A stretch of DNA of 64,000 nucleotides from DTU072 sp050309775 (GCA_050309775.1 JBNRMV010000013.1:124001-188000), one strand, 5' to 3'; positions 28,601 through 36,149 are shown, counted from the first letter of the stretch. Numbers and translations are program-made. The notes: generated from the letters alone by a model not told the origin.

Positions 28601-31459
28601 CTCGTCTATATAAAATGTTTTGCCAAAGTACGATGTAAATTGCGTCCTGCCGTTGTCGGTAATACCTTGTGAAAAACTAATGAAAAAGCTGTAAACTTCG
28701 TCTTCTATCTCATAAAAATCCTCATAGTCAGTGCTGTGACTCAAACTTCCTATTGCCTGGCTGTCCAGCAATTTACCGTCGGAGTCATACGCTCCTTTTA
28801 CAACAACATCATAGCTTTGCGGATAATGTCCGTAAAGGTCTTTTGTTTCTGCCCATCGCGCTACATAGCTGTTGTCTTCCGATACTATGTCAAATGCAAG
28901 GCTTCTTTCAAATGTTTGGTTGGCTTCATATGAGCCGGTAAAAGAGTCTTGTCCGAAATATTCGCCTGCCACTCTGTCGCCAAATACCGTAAGAGACGCC
29001 AGCTTGTTGCAGCCTGAAAGAATATTCTTGCCCAAATCTTTGGCGCTCTTGGGCAATGTCACGGAAACAAGGTTAATACAGCCTTTGAAAGCGTTGTCTT
29101 TTATGGATTCAACGCCCTCGTTAATAATGACAGAGGTTATGCCGACGCAAGATGCAAAAGCCGATTCAAAGATTGTTTTGATTGTTGCGGGTATGTTGAC
29201 GCTCTTTATGTTGCTTGTGTTGGCAAAAGCAAACGGAGCAATTGCCTTGACGCCGTCTGCCCACTGCGTAAGGTTTATTTCATCGACAATGACGGCGCCT
29301 TTGTAGGTCAGCGCAAAGCCTGCCAGATATACTACGCCGTTTGGTCTTTGGCGCATCCATTCCGTTGCGGCAAATGCGCTCTCGCCGATATAATCCAGCG
29401 CCGCGGCATTTTGGAAAGTTATGCTCTCTAGGTTGGCGGCATTGCTGAAAGCTTGATTGCCTATGATTGTCACGGTAGAAGGAAAAACAATATTTGTGAA
29501 GGTTGTGCGTCTTAAAAATGCGCCCTCTCCGATTTCTTTCAGATTGCTGCCGTCTGCTATGTTCAGTTCTCCGGGTCGCATCAGATTGTTGGCATCGCCC
29601 TGTTCTACGGCAAAAGCCTTTTTGCCGATAGTCTGCACAGTTGACGGAATGTTTATGGTGTGGACGGAAACGCAGTTGTTAAGCAAGTTGTCCACTATAT
29701 CGACACAGCCTTGCCGTATGGTAATGGTACTCAGGCTTGTGGGCAGTCTCCTTGTGGCAATGATATAAACATTCTTGCCGCCGTCAAGTACATAATTGCC
29801 CTGCGAATCTCTTTGTTTTATAGTTTGGGACACCAAATAACTGCCGGCTGTGCCGACAAAAGCCTCGTCGCCGAAATAGTCGTTTATGGGTGTGTCGCCA
29901 ACAACCGTCAGACTGGCAAGCGCCGCACAGCCTGCAAAGGCTCCGTCGCCAATAAACAGTATATTTTGCGGATTGAATGAAACCAGTCTTGTGCAATTCA
30001 AAAATGCGTACCTTCCAACTCGCTCAAGGTCCTGCAATCCCTCAAAATTAATAATTAGGTTGTACAGATTTGCAAAGGCAAAGGCTCCGATTTCTATTAT
30101 GTTTTGCGAAATGTTAAGTTCGGTAATCTTTGTGCCGTAGAAAGCCCGCTCACCGATAATCCCCAAAGCGCTGCCCTGCGGAATGTCCGCAACAGACAAT
30201 TCCGAACAACCGTCAAAGGCAAAATCGCCGATGTGTTTAATGGTCTTTGCCAAAGATATATGATTGAGGCTTGACGCGCCGTAAAAAGCATAATCACCAA
30301 TATATTCAAGACGATTCTTGTCGGCAAACTCGGCGCTGAGAAGTTCTGAACAACCGTAGAATGCATTCTCGCCTATTTCGGTAATACCCACGGGCAATAC
30401 AATTGTTTTTATGGAGGTGTCCCTGAAGCCGTCCTCGGCTATCTTGACAACCAGTTCCCCATTGTAAGAATTGGGCAAAACAATGTCATCGGGAAGAACC
30501 GCCTCCGGCGCTGCGGCAATGGCAAAACCGCCGTCAATTGCCGTAAATTCAAATAATTCCTCCGGCGCGGCAACGGCGTTGTTTATGGTAATCCAATAAG
30601 CGTATAGTGTAAAATCGTCTGTGACTCTCTCTTTGTCGGCGGCTTTTTGGTCATACTCATCGTCAAGGTACCAGCCTCCGAATATTTTGCCCTCTTTTGT
30701 CAGGTCGGTGGGCAAAGTCAGTACTTGATTGTATTCCAGCGTCTGTTGGCTGATATCGCCTTCGTCATCAAAAGCAATGGTTATTATTCTCGGCAAATAA
30801 CGCGCGGCGACGGTTATGGGCTGTGTTATTGCGGTGAAGTCGGGCTGACTCCAGACCTCTTCTTCGTCTACTTTGGTCACAACAACCCATACGCCCGTAT
30901 TTCCTTCAGTGGCAGGTATTTGCGGAAAATCAGTAAAATCATTGCCGTATGCCACCTGTTTTATGATACTCTCATCTTCGGAGAAAACAAAAGTGATATC
31001 CAGCATTATCGGGGTGTAAACCGCCTCAACAACCGTATCCATTGTCAATGCGGTGAAATCGGTTATGCTCCACGCTCCATTGTAACCTTCCCTTGGGGGC
31101 ACAACCGGCAGGGAAGAGGGGTTGGTGCCGATTGTGACATTTGTTGTTCTTATGATAAGGTTGTCCGATTTGAATGTGACTTTGAAAAAGTTTTTTGTAT
31201 AGACGGCGGTGACCGTCGTGTCTTGGTATAGTTCTGAAAAATCCGTAATGCTCCACTCTGCAAGATAGCCTTCTTTCTGCGGCACTTCGGGAACTTCCTC
31301 CAGCCCTTGCCCATGCGCTATTATGTATTCTCTATGTATCCGTCCTTCCACTGTAAATGTAACCGTCACAACCTCGGGCGGCTGTCCACAGGCAAACAAT
31401 GATACTGTAAGTATCAAAATAAATATTATCAGCAGGCATACTTTTTTTAGGCGGTTCAT
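19688..31459 (-). CDS. Giant BspA-type leucine-rich-repeat lipoprotein with InlB repeats
   Basis: This 3923-residue surface lipoprotein starts at ATG 31459 (GGGAG upstream), giving a clean lipobox LFAC with acylated Cys24; an upstream in-frame ATG at 31519 would bury the signal. Residues about 30-310 hold four InlB-type beta repeats (for example YNGAWSITDFTALTMDTVVEAVY; last one ends in GGWYLDDEYDQ..LYAYW). The rest is a near-continuous array of 20-25-residue LRR_5/BspA units with the pattern IG..AF..C..L..I.(L/I)P. Several 'VYIGKVAYKYKG'-like inter-blocks recur at intervals, marking higher-order units. The C-terminus (YFSSVNGILYDKSGDTLIY) is a typical BspA cap. BspA proteins bind host matrix proteins or polysaccharides; the ligand here is unknown. 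Confidence 0.9.
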   Translation of the reverse strand: MNRLKKVCLLIIFILILTVSLFACGQPPEVVTVTFTVEGRIHREYIIAHGQGLEEVPEVPQKEGYLAEWSITDFSELYQDTTVTAVYTKNFFKVTFKSDNLIIRTTNVTIGTNPSSLPVVPPREGYNGAWSITDFTALTMDTVVEAVYTPIMLDITFVFSEDESIIKQVAYGNDFTDFPQIPATEGNTGVWVVVTKVDEEEVWSQPDFTAITQPITVAARYLPRIITIAFDDEGDISQQTLEYNQVLTLPTDLTKEGKIFGGWYLDDEYDQKAADKERVTDDFTLYAYWITINNAVAAPEELFEFTAIDGGFAIAAAPEAVLPDDIVLPNSYNGELVVKIAEDGFRDTSIKTIVLPVGITEIGENAFYGCSELLSAEFADKNRLEYIGDYAFYGASSLNHISLAKTIKHIGDFAFDGCSELSVADIPQGSALGIIGERAFYGTKITELNISQNIIEIGAFAFANLYNLIINFEGLQDLERVGRYAFLNCTRLVSFNPQNILFIGDGAFAGCAALASLTVVGDTPINDYFGDEAFVGTAGSYLVSQTIKQRDSQGNYVLDGGKNVYIIATRRLPTSLSTITIRQGCVDIVDNLLNNCVSVHTINIPSTVQTIGKKAFAVEQGDANNLMRPGELNIADGSNLKEIGEGAFLRRTTFTNIVFPSTVTIIGNQAFSNAANLESITFQNAAALDYIGESAFAATEWMRQRPNGVVYLAGFALTYKGAVIVDEINLTQWADGVKAIAPFAFANTSNIKSVNIPATIKTIFESAFASCVGITSVIINEGVESIKDNAFKGCINLVSVTLPKSAKDLGKNILSGCNKLASLTVFGDRVAGEYFGQDSFTGSYEANQTFERSLAFDIVSEDNSYVARWAETKDLYGHYPQSYDVVVKGAYDSDGKLLDSQAIGSLSHSTDYEDFYEIEDEVYSFFISFSQGITDNGRTQFTSYFGKTFYIDEHLGLEDVLEVKAKFSQNYYIPLTLKKIVLSQGDFADRAITPFAFMNFISLQEITLPDGLVSIGEGAFLNCAALGSKSEDGSIVILPVVIPASLKTIGKDAFKGGISLYEISYGVSPQLAEIGKGAFENSALTSFYVPATVRKIGDGAFANSDISILQFESSAVVTDNNGVVQNSLQIGESAFEDCNALMNVVFPDRTVSIGALAFANNAKLGTVTFGAQSRLSELGESAFANNALLTTISLPKELNLDSLHGIFAGNSAMSELTLYNTNIEQPHTATLGMLFGTAAFSGSDAIIQNGVTYHVPRALTTIKFLGGSISAHMFQNAAAIKLVELSDITEIGASAFENCIGIEKIDLPSMVEAVGENAFKNCAALTAFNISQDSMLETIGSGAFSGSALNSFYIPDGVTRIEPYTFYDCAELENVGIASVIYVGEFAFYGCQSLKMLEFSEHLQYIGDNAFYNCQTAEIPFVRFEELVFVGNFAFYNCLGLTALNAENLQTVGIKAFSGAYNIQEVTIPGNTSLGSVFGSTYFENTYEVQQNGTYYLPQALTRARVSSTATAVAASAFKDAVSLNDIIFHAEIPPVLGAAVFENTSETLKLFVPVAHKQAYLDSYADYASKVFTHPTEYDDFEFIDAGEGYSLVKAKDGAQYSGVLYIPAVDDNGRAVIGIAPNAFVDNADIVEVIIPAGIRTIGDEAFKNCAELKKVLFEGGSLLEQIGKDAFNGCIKLTGITIPKTTRTIGDYAFAGIRVPAGAGYNYFSQLSTVEFEKDSQLESIGKYAFYLTKNLKSIYIPSSVTHIGAAAFSGSGIEVIVFGENSMLTAIAAETFRDSALKSIELPDGIETIGKYAFQDCVWLATAALGTALERIEERAFYNAELLVQLALPSTLTYIGNESFRFSSSLESITLPESVAYLGDYAFAGASRLYEVLGSMQNIDYIGEYAFMDTPWLAEQQDASLGVVYLNNIAYSYKGAMPAGTILTLREGTTGISPRAFENQINLVGINIPATVKTIGERAFYGCSLESLVFEEGSQLESIGNHAFYASGFAELPLLENLKDIGAYAFANNEALTSIVLPESIQAIGEGAFSQLSAIDSELYLPNALTSIGAKAFMNSGFSIYILSESQLSYIGSQAFSNTAFVSAVIPAGITKLNDAFSNTAMDNVMIPAWVTEISIGAFKQSQIGSISIANNNQLIKISKEAFYGLSQTLFELNNLTNLKEIGERAFYGCKELQKLVGDSVSFIGLSAFEGCQNLEEIAVTGGALAPLFGGNLPSTLTTINITAGTTTIAESAFSAVDSVETIHLPATIKRISRNAFNGASNLETIILEKQETLTMVGKDAFKDTKWLNNQASGTVYIGKIAYSFKGDGTTAALLNDTIAVAEYAFSGNTQLTQVSLPAGVTTIEERAFAGCTGLLGITLAIGSALKTIGERAFENCTSLESITIPAGVQSIAPDIFAGCSAIASLNYNGSKNLGYLFGRNSFTGSYAAEQNGETYYLPEALKDIRIVDNSTKVVEYCMQNAVEIATVILAISIKEIGAYAFDGCSGISQINVIRGSGLEKIGDFAFRNCSGLTTLYLPDSVNVIGQGILNAASALAELTVCGYALPELFGTDSFEDSYTVEYEAVTHYLPLSLKTIIIADGTSSLAPYAYASSRIESITVSASLETIGEYAFYGAALLADFVQPSNGGIKEIKAYAFADTALTSIIIHASVEKLGERAFYNTWSLAEVDMRSPYCQIGYQAFHNTHWHSNQDGLVYVGTTLLGYSGQMPDDYQLVIAEGTTDIAANAFEAKMQLVSVTIPSSVVTIGVAAFKNCINLVEVAFDGVSSLQEISNQLFYNSTALAAFAIPAAVTKIGDEAFYMCTAFEQLTFSNDSGLEEIGRSAFKNSALTSVSLPGGLKKIGDSAFAECSAITEINFANADTLEHIGDLAFHKNRNALFGANSFASLSHIGEAAFHSCEKLLAIYAPQLEYVGAEAFKNCLELTAVTMTENVRIFDLFGYADNDITGTKYQQTVFEEQPFRIPVSLVLVYYSEVSTQVKDNAFAGCQYITEVLLPHNLTKIGVSAFENSSIVSAAGAELLQSVGAKAFKNSQLTSFDLPITILTIGEYAFEGCGELLSVTLAAGSALSTIGAGVFRNAINAEFDFSEIARPLTVGEQAFKNCGGLTSFIAPNVISYGDGVFDGCGNLVSLTVTTDTFIGRLFGTTPFEGAYAASFGGIDYYIPFALANIYVAHSMSIVADSAFAGITSLEYVYLNGVSSIGKHAFSGILSLNEISIPASVVIIDDFAFEGNENLAVVELELADTLTYIGEGAFDDTVWYADVFENASGTVYIGKVAYAYKGEISGLLSLRSDTVGIAPKAFINQTEMTEIRLPLTVSAIGAGAFQNCSALETIYTVGNFEIGRLFGEQAYGMSYAAVQNGKTYYIPQALTGVYVINGVTQLAPQAFAGCYTLTSITLPSTLYNIGAEPLKGCYGLTTITVPSSIVLGRLFGTASYPNSYAAQQNTEQYYFPLSLRTINTVGAAIAAHAYQNLSSLTAVNIESSINRIGAYALAGCSGLMELSLHSGITAIDEYALAGCNGITSLNLPSNATLGTGVLSGCSALNSLSIKGSAALHSLFGTSPYDNSYQARQANKYYYIPSSLITIAIKDVTVIPDGLLEGFSAVSTLTLPNNITKIGANAFYGLQVLNEMALPSTLIEVGNFAFADNKRAVFNFVDNNIQKVGAGAFQNCFLLTSFDSPSIVSIGESAFNGCSALAALGIRSGYVIGRYFGQQMFVETYAAAQQLGEAPMTYYIPHALSAVTVYGDGALTEYMFANMTGLKSVSLLGEVSIPSTAFIGCTGVTAFDGANIIYIEKDALLPLPWLNTYLASRPNNTLVYIGRVAYKFKGIMDIGANISFATGTTQLYHEAFANQARLVRVIISENMRYIDISAFQGCTGMNYIAVAENNEYFSSVNGILYDKSGDTLIYRPLAMT

Positions 31460-31486
31460 AGCGGCTCCCAGCTTAGTGCGTAGTAG

Positions 31487-31508
31487 TATATGTATAGTTA
31501 TACATATA
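31487..31508 (-). promoter_or_regulatory. 22-bp perfect palindrome at the LRR-giant transcription start
   Basis: The arms TATATGTATA and TATACATATA are perfect complements around GT. The site begins just past the -10 box (31511-31516), so it covers the expected transcription start. This is a classic place for a repressor operator. Confidence 0.55.
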
Positions 31509-31510
31509 AA

Positions 31511-31539
31511 AGTATACATTATAATAAATAATAATGCAA
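31511..31539 (-). promoter_or_regulatory. Promoter of the giant LRR gene
   Basis: TTGCAT (31534-31539, minus strand), 17 bases and TATACT (31511-31516). The leader of about 45 bases contains the palindrome at 31487-31508. Confidence 0.7.
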
Positions 31540-31603
31540 TAGAAAAAAACCCAAACTACACAACGGTAAAATGACGGTAAAGTATTGTTTTTTTTGAATT
31601 TAG

Positions 31604-31632
31604 TTGCAATAAATGATGCGCTGGGCTATAAT
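31604..31632 (+). promoter_or_regulatory. Promoter of the membrane-protein pair, probably leaderless
   Basis: TTGCAA (31604-31609), 17 bases and TATAAT (31627-31632). The start codon ATG is at 31640, seven bases after the -10 box, where transcription is expected to begin. There is no ribosome site in front of that ATG. Confidence 0.7.
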
Positions 31633-31639
31633 ATTGAAT

Positions 31640-32470
31640 ATGAAATATTTTTATTTAACAATACAATATCTCTTTCAACTGGACAAAGGCAAAAGGTTTT
31701 TGACGCTGTTCCTTTATGCTCTGCCAGCCTGCCTTGTTTTGTCGGCATTTTTTCCGATTACCGGTTATTTTGAGTGGCTATTCGGTCATGGCTCGGCATA
31801 TGCAAATTATGGCGAACTTTGGTTGTCGCTGGTGCAGCGTGACACTTTCAAACTGGGCTTGTTGATTGCGGTATATTTTCTGCTGATATTGTCGGTTTCG
31901 GCTATCACAACGACGATTATCCGCAGTCTGCGCGTAGGCAAGTTTCAAGTCAAAAGCCTGTTCTACATCATAAACGAAAACTTCCTTCCCTCATTATGGA
32001 TGGTGAGCGCCACAATGATTGGACTACTGGTTTTTCACTCGCTATTCGGATTGTTTTTGTTCACCTGGCAATTCATTCCAAATGTCGCTCTCAGCTATGC
32101 CTTGTCAATGATTTCATTCTTGCTATGTTTGTCATTGTTGACTTTTGTCTTCTCAAAACTGGCGTTATGGTTACCCATAATGAGCATAAACGGACTTCGC
32201 CCTTTCCGCGCCATGGAATCAGCCATTTCAAAAACGCACCAAAAAAAGAAGAATATGTTCGTGGCTTTCTCTATTGCCGTGCTGCTGCTGTTGGCGGCCG
32301 GCACAATTGCTTTCTTTTTCCGCGCCGTGGGCATACTGGACTTTGTCATCAATGTCGTAACATATACCATAATGCTGGTATACTATTGCGCGCTTAGCCT
32401 GCTTGCATATTTTGACATTGAGGGCATAACTAGAGAAGATTTGGCAAAAAGGCCTTATCTTCGGAGGTAA
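31640..32470 (+). CDS. Six-TM membrane protein of unknown function
   Basis: The 276 residues begin MKYFYLTIQYLFQLDKGKRF. An ATG at 31613 lies upstream of the -10 box and so cannot be used from this promoter. About six hydrophobic helices are visible, at roughly 20-42, 68-92, 118-140, 148-180, 208-230 and 235-258. The loops are short and basic, and the C-terminus (EGITREDLAKRPYLRR) is cytoplasmic-like. No catalytic or transport motif is recognised; length and topology recall membrane components of ABC-2 or YIP1-like proteins but this is only a resemblance. It is followed four bases later by a second membrane protein with a strong ribosome site. Confidence 0.75.
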   Translation: MKYFYLTIQYLFQLDKGKRFLTLFLYALPACLVLSAFFPITGYFEWLFGHGSAYANYGELWLSLVQRDTFKLGLLIAVYFLLILSVSAITTTIIRSLRVGKFQVKSLFYIINENFLPSLWMVSATMIGLLVFHSLFGLFLFTWQFIPNVALSYALSMISFLLCLSLLTFVFSKLALWLPIMSINGLRPFRAMESAISKTHQKKKNMFVAFSIAVLLLLAAGTIAFFFRAVGILDFVINVVTYTIMLVYYCALSLLAYFDIEGITREDLAKRPYLRR

Positions 32471-32474
32471 ACTT

Positions 32475-33368
32475 ATGGAATTCAAACACTCCCTTTCGAT
32501 ATTTTCCAGCAACCTTGTGCTTTCTTACAAGTTGCTGCTTTTGATATTTGTTGTATTCATTATTGCCGCCGTGCTTTTTGTCAGCATCTTTAACCCATTG
32601 TTTGACGGGCTTCAGGATGCGCTTGAGATTGAGGGGCTTTCTCTTTCTTTTACGGAAGTCATTCAAGACCCCATCAACAATATATCCGCCATATGGCGCA
32701 CAGCAACGGACTATATTTCTGACAATACTTCGCTGATTGTGTCGCGCTTTGTTTTTCTCAGCTTACTCATCATGTTCGCGCGTTTTTTCGGCTCGTTGGC
32801 GCTTATTCCTGCTACAAAAATGTTGCACAACAAAATGACCAGCGGTTATTCTGACGGGCTGTTTGCAAGTTTTGTAGCTTCCCTCCCCCAAACGCTGCTC
32901 TTTGCTTTGGTGTCCTCAATAATATTCACCATCATTGATTTGGGGTTGTTTTTCTTGGCAATGCTGCTTTTCTTTGGTTTATACAAAATATTCAAAGTTT
33001 CGGCGCTCTTCATTACGCTGGCTTTGCTGTTGGCGGCATTTTCGATAAGAACATCGCTGTTCTCTCAATGGATGCCCGTTATGGTAGACAGCGACAAAAA
33101 TATCTTTAAGGCACTGCCTGACGCAATAAAGCTCGGCGCAAAGACTTTCGGGACGCACTATCCTATGGCGCTTACCATAAACATTGTTTTCACCGCCATA
33201 ATAATGACATGTACCATACCCACATTCGGCGTACTTCCCATTGTCGCGCTGCCAATGTATATCTCAATGCATTGTATCTGCGCTTTGACAACATATTTCA
33301 ACCACCACGACCGCAAGTACTACACCGACAACGGTTTGACTGTTTATACTCCCAAAAAATCAGATTAA
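32475..33368 (+). CDS. Second membrane protein of the pair, unknown function
   Basis: This 297-residue protein has one N-terminal TM (about 16-42), a hydrophilic extracytoplasmic loop (45-85), then about five further helices. It shares the overall size, topology and loop style of its upstream neighbour, and both contain a late segment (LWLPIMSIN in one, FSQWMPVMVDSDKNIFKAL in the other) that could be equivalent, so the two may be diverged paralogues forming a heterodimer. The ATG follows GGAGG. It ends ten bases from the convergent flavin-reductase gene with no hairpin between them. Function unknown. Confidence 0.75.
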   Translation: MEFKHSLSIFSSNLVLSYKLLLLIFVVFIIAAVLFVSIFNPLFDGLQDALEIEGLSLSFTEVIQDPINNISAIWRTATDYISDNTSLIVSRFVFLSLLIMFARFFGSLALIPATKMLHNKMTSGYSDGLFASFVASLPQTLLFALVSSIIFTIIDLGLFFLAMLLFFGLYKIFKVSALFITLALLLAAFSIRTSLFSQWMPVMVDSDKNIFKALPDAIKLGAKTFGTHYPMALTINIVFTAIIMTCTIPTFGVLPIVALPMYISMHCICALTTYFNHHDRKYYTDNGLTVYTPKKSD

Positions 33369-33378
33369 GAATAATTTA

Positions 33379-34581
33379 TCAATCCGGCAACTGAATATGC
33401 AAATCCGACAACGCATAACAGGCGCAGGGGTGAATATATCCAAGTTTTTTGTCGGTTGCCCTTCTGCCGTCATTTTCCGGCGCTACAAACACATCTCCCG
33501 ACACCAAACGGCTTCTGCAAAAGCCGCACTCTCCGCTGCGGCATCTTGAAGGCAGCGCTAGTCCTGCGCGTTCAATTGCCGACAGGACTGACTGACTGCT
33601 GTTTGCGTCAATCGCAACATCTATTGATGAGCCTACAATTCTTAGTTTGTAACTCTCTTTGACAGCTTTGTCAGGATAGCCTTTTGCGTCCTGAATACGC
33701 TTTACCTCGCCAAACAGTTCTCTGCGTATAAGTTTTCTCGGCAGTTTCAATTTTGCCAATTCCTTTGTCAAAAACTCATACATAACCTGCGGACCGCAAA
33801 TAAATATCGAATACTCTTTCGGAGCGTATTTTTTTATGATTTCAGCGGTAACAAAGCCTTTTTCAAACCCTTCCTCTTCTTCCTCGCTAAGTATATGTAC
33901 AACCTTGACTTTGCCTTTTGACTGTTTTTCCAACTGCTCCAATCTGTCAAAGAAAAGGATATCGCACTTTTTGCAGCTGCCATAGAGCAATATAAGATTC
34001 AGGTCTTCCGTCCCTTCAACTATGGCTTTTGCCAAAGAATACAATGGAGTAATGCCGCTGCCGCCGCAAATGCCGACAACGGTCTTTTTGTCTCTTATGG
34101 GCTGATAATAGAAATTGCCCTCCGGCGCCGATACTTGGAATGTGTCGCCGACTTTCAGGTTGTCGTTGGCATATTTTGAATAAAAGGCGTCCTCACTTGA
34201 TTTTATGGTTATTTCATAAAAGCCCTTCTGCGCATCTTTGGGCGAAGAACTCAGCGAATAAGGACGGGTAAACAGCCAGCCGTCAACTTCCAAATTCAGG
34301 CTTATATATTGTCCGGCGCGGAAATAAGCCGGGGCGCTGCCGTCAGCCATTGTCAACTTGAAACTTTTTGTTCTGTCGTTGTGCTTTATTATGTCGGCTA
34401 TGACCATCTCCTGTTTTTTGGGGTGCAAAGCCTTTGCCAATCTATTGACGGGGTGCAAGTCTTTTATGGGCGCCGAGGAGGCGTCGTCAAACTTCTTTAT
34501 TCTGTTCGGTATCAGCTTTTTGAAAGCAATCAAATCCAACAAGCCGATGGGCTTTATTTTTACATTCAGCTTCTTTTTCAT
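33379..34581 (-). CDS. NAD(P)H:[2Fe-2S] flavin reductase (FNR-like with C-terminal ferredoxin domain)
   Basis: The 400 residues contain, in order, a basic N-terminal region (1-55), an FAD-binding barrel with RPYSLSSSP, an NAD(P)-binding domain with GICGGSGITPLYSL and ending FICGPQVMYEFL, and a plant-type [2Fe-2S] ferredoxin domain with CRSGECGFC and a last ligand in HPCACYAL. This is the architecture of electron-transfer components of oxygenases and of CDP-sugar reductases, which move electrons from NAD(P)H through FAD and the cluster to a partner enzyme. It begins one base after the CrtI-like gene, with GAGG before the ATG, so that flavoenzyme is the likely partner. Confidence 0.88.
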   Translation of the reverse strand: MKKKLNVKIKPIGLLDLIAFKKLIPNRIKKFDDASSAPIKDLHPVNRLAKALHPKKQEMVIADIIKHNDRTKSFKLTMADGSAPAYFRAGQYISLNLEVDGWLFTRPYSLSSSPKDAQKGFYEITIKSSEDAFYSKYANDNLKVGDTFQVSAPEGNFYYQPIRDKKTVVGICGGSGITPLYSLAKAIVEGTEDLNLILLYGSCKKCDILFFDRLEQLEKQSKGKVKVVHILSEEEEEGFEKGFVTAEIIKKYAPKEYSIFICGPQVMYEFLTKELAKLKLPRKLIRRELFGEVKRIQDAKGYPDKAVKESYKLRIVGSSIDVAIDANSSQSVLSAIERAGLALPSRCRSGECGFCRSRLVSGDVFVAPENDGRRATDKKLGYIHPCACYALSDLHIQLPD

Positions 34582-34582
34582 A

Positions 34583-36112
34583 CTATTTTTCCTCCTTCAT
34601 ATCCTTTATTGTTAGCAGCGCCGCAGTCGGACCCGACAAATATGATGAACTGTAACCGTGCGCTCTGAAAGCAGAGCCGCCTGCAAAACGCAAACCTTTT
34701 ATGAATATCTCGTCCTCCATACGCATTGTCCTTGGCAATATGGAGTCCCATGAGTCGGGTTCATATCCATATATGGAGCCGCCAAACGCTCCTGTATATC
34801 TCGCAAAGGTCACAGGAGTGGCCACTTCAAACTCCTCTATGCTGTCCTTAATTTTTATGCCGGTAGCTTTTTCAAAATAATCAACCGCCTCATAAGCTAT
34901 TCTGTCCTTGACTTTGAAATAATCTTCTTCCTTTATGTTATCCCATGCGCCTTCATTGAATAGCGTAGTCATGGACATAATCGAAGTACCTTTTGTGGAG
35001 CAATCGGGGTTGGCTACATTCAGGCATACGGTTGCTTGCACTCTTTCGCCGTTGATGCTCGCCATTCTGTCGTACAACTGCTCGGTTTTCATAGTGTCAT
35101 AAATGAAATAGCTATAATCCTCAAGCCCCAACTCCTCTGCGCTCTTGTCCAATCCCAAATATACCACATAACCTGCCGGTCCGACTCTCCTTGCGTTGAG
35201 GCTCTTTATGGCAAGTTCGGGGACTTGGCTTTGCGGCTCTATCATATATGAATATACCGTATGCGGTGATATGTTGGCAATGACATGGTTTGAAAAAATG
35301 GTTTCGCCCTTATCGGTGAGTATTCCCTGAACTTTGTTGTCCTTTATGAGAATTTTCTCAACTTTGGTATTGTACCTAATTTCACCACCCAGCTTTCTGA
35401 TGCATTTGTCCAGCTCAGCTGATACTTCATGCGAGCGGTTTTTGGGAATAATTGCGCCGTTTCGTATGTATTTCAAAAACATTGCGGCAAAAATAGTAAA
35501 GTTGCATCTTGATGTAGGTATGCCCAGATAGCACCAATATGCATTCAAAATATCCTTAACCGCCGAAGGAATTTTCATGGCGTCCTGCACTTGGTCAAGC
35601 GAATAAGCCGCCGTACGCAAGAAATTCGGGTATGTCTTTATTAAATATTTTTTGTCGGCAACACCCTTTGATTTGCCCAAATAATCCAAAGCGTTCAGCA
35701 CCTCATCGCACAAATCAAAAAATTCTTCAACCTTGGCACGGCTTCCCGGCACATATCTTTCAAGAGCGTCTATATATTCCTTTTGTCCGAAAGGCATACG
35801 GATATCCAACTTGTCCTTACCTGTCAGAATAAGCCGATACGCATCGGGTACTGATATCCAAGTTATGTCGGCTCCCAAACTCTTCATAAGGTCTGCGCTG
35901 CTGCCAGGGCTGTGGTCACTGCACAGCTCATGCAGCGAAGGTTCAAATTCAAACCTGCCCCGCACAAAACTGGTGGCAAATCCGCCCGGAAGGTTGTGCT
36001 GCTCCACAAGCAGCGTCTTTTTGCCTTCCTTTGCGGCAACGGCTGCTGCTGTCAGCCCCCCGTTGCCTGCGCCGATGACAATGACATCGTACTCTTTTTG
36101 TTTTTGCTGCAT
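34583..36112 (-). CDS. CrtI/phytoene-desaturase-like FAD oxidoreductase
   Basis: The 509 residues open with the dinucleotide-binding motif VIVIGAGNGGLTAAAVAAKEG, and the NLPGGFATSF and C-terminal GLRFAGGSAFRAHGYSSSYLSGPTAALLTI are hallmarks of COG1233 proteins (carotenoid desaturases/isomerases and retinol-saturase-like enzymes). No carotenoid-pathway gene (crtB, crtE) is nearby, so the substrate may be another isoprenoid, lipid or dietary polyene. The reductase one base downstream suggests that this enzyme receives electrons, that is, saturates rather than desaturates. The ATG follows GGAGG, and the gene has a clear promoter. Confidence 0.85.
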   Translation of the reverse strand: MQQKQKEYDVIVIGAGNGGLTAAAVAAKEGKKTLLVEQHNLPGGFATSFVRGRFEFEPSLHELCSDHSPGSSADLMKSLGADITWISVPDAYRLILTGKDKLDIRMPFGQKEYIDALERYVPGSRAKVEEFFDLCDEVLNALDYLGKSKGVADKKYLIKTYPNFLRTAAYSLDQVQDAMKIPSAVKDILNAYWCYLGIPTSRCNFTIFAAMFLKYIRNGAIIPKNRSHEVSAELDKCIRKLGGEIRYNTKVEKILIKDNKVQGILTDKGETIFSNHVIANISPHTVYSYMIEPQSQVPELAIKSLNARRVGPAGYVVYLGLDKSAEELGLEDYSYFIYDTMKTEQLYDRMASINGERVQATVCLNVANPDCSTKGTSIMSMTTLFNEGAWDNIKEEDYFKVKDRIAYEAVDYFEKATGIKIKDSIEEFEVATPVTFARYTGAFGGSIYGYEPDSWDSILPRTMRMEDEIFIKGLRFAGGSAFRAHGYSSSYLSGPTAALLTIKDMKEEK

Positions 36113-36149
36113 ATATTCTTCCTCCTTTTCAAATTTTACCTATATTATA

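Noticed and set aside
20429..30366. Plus-strand frames inside the giant LRR gene, some with repeated Ala/Pro/Ser patterns
   Set aside because: The repeats are the opposite-strand reading of the LRR units; no ribosome sites or promoters support them.
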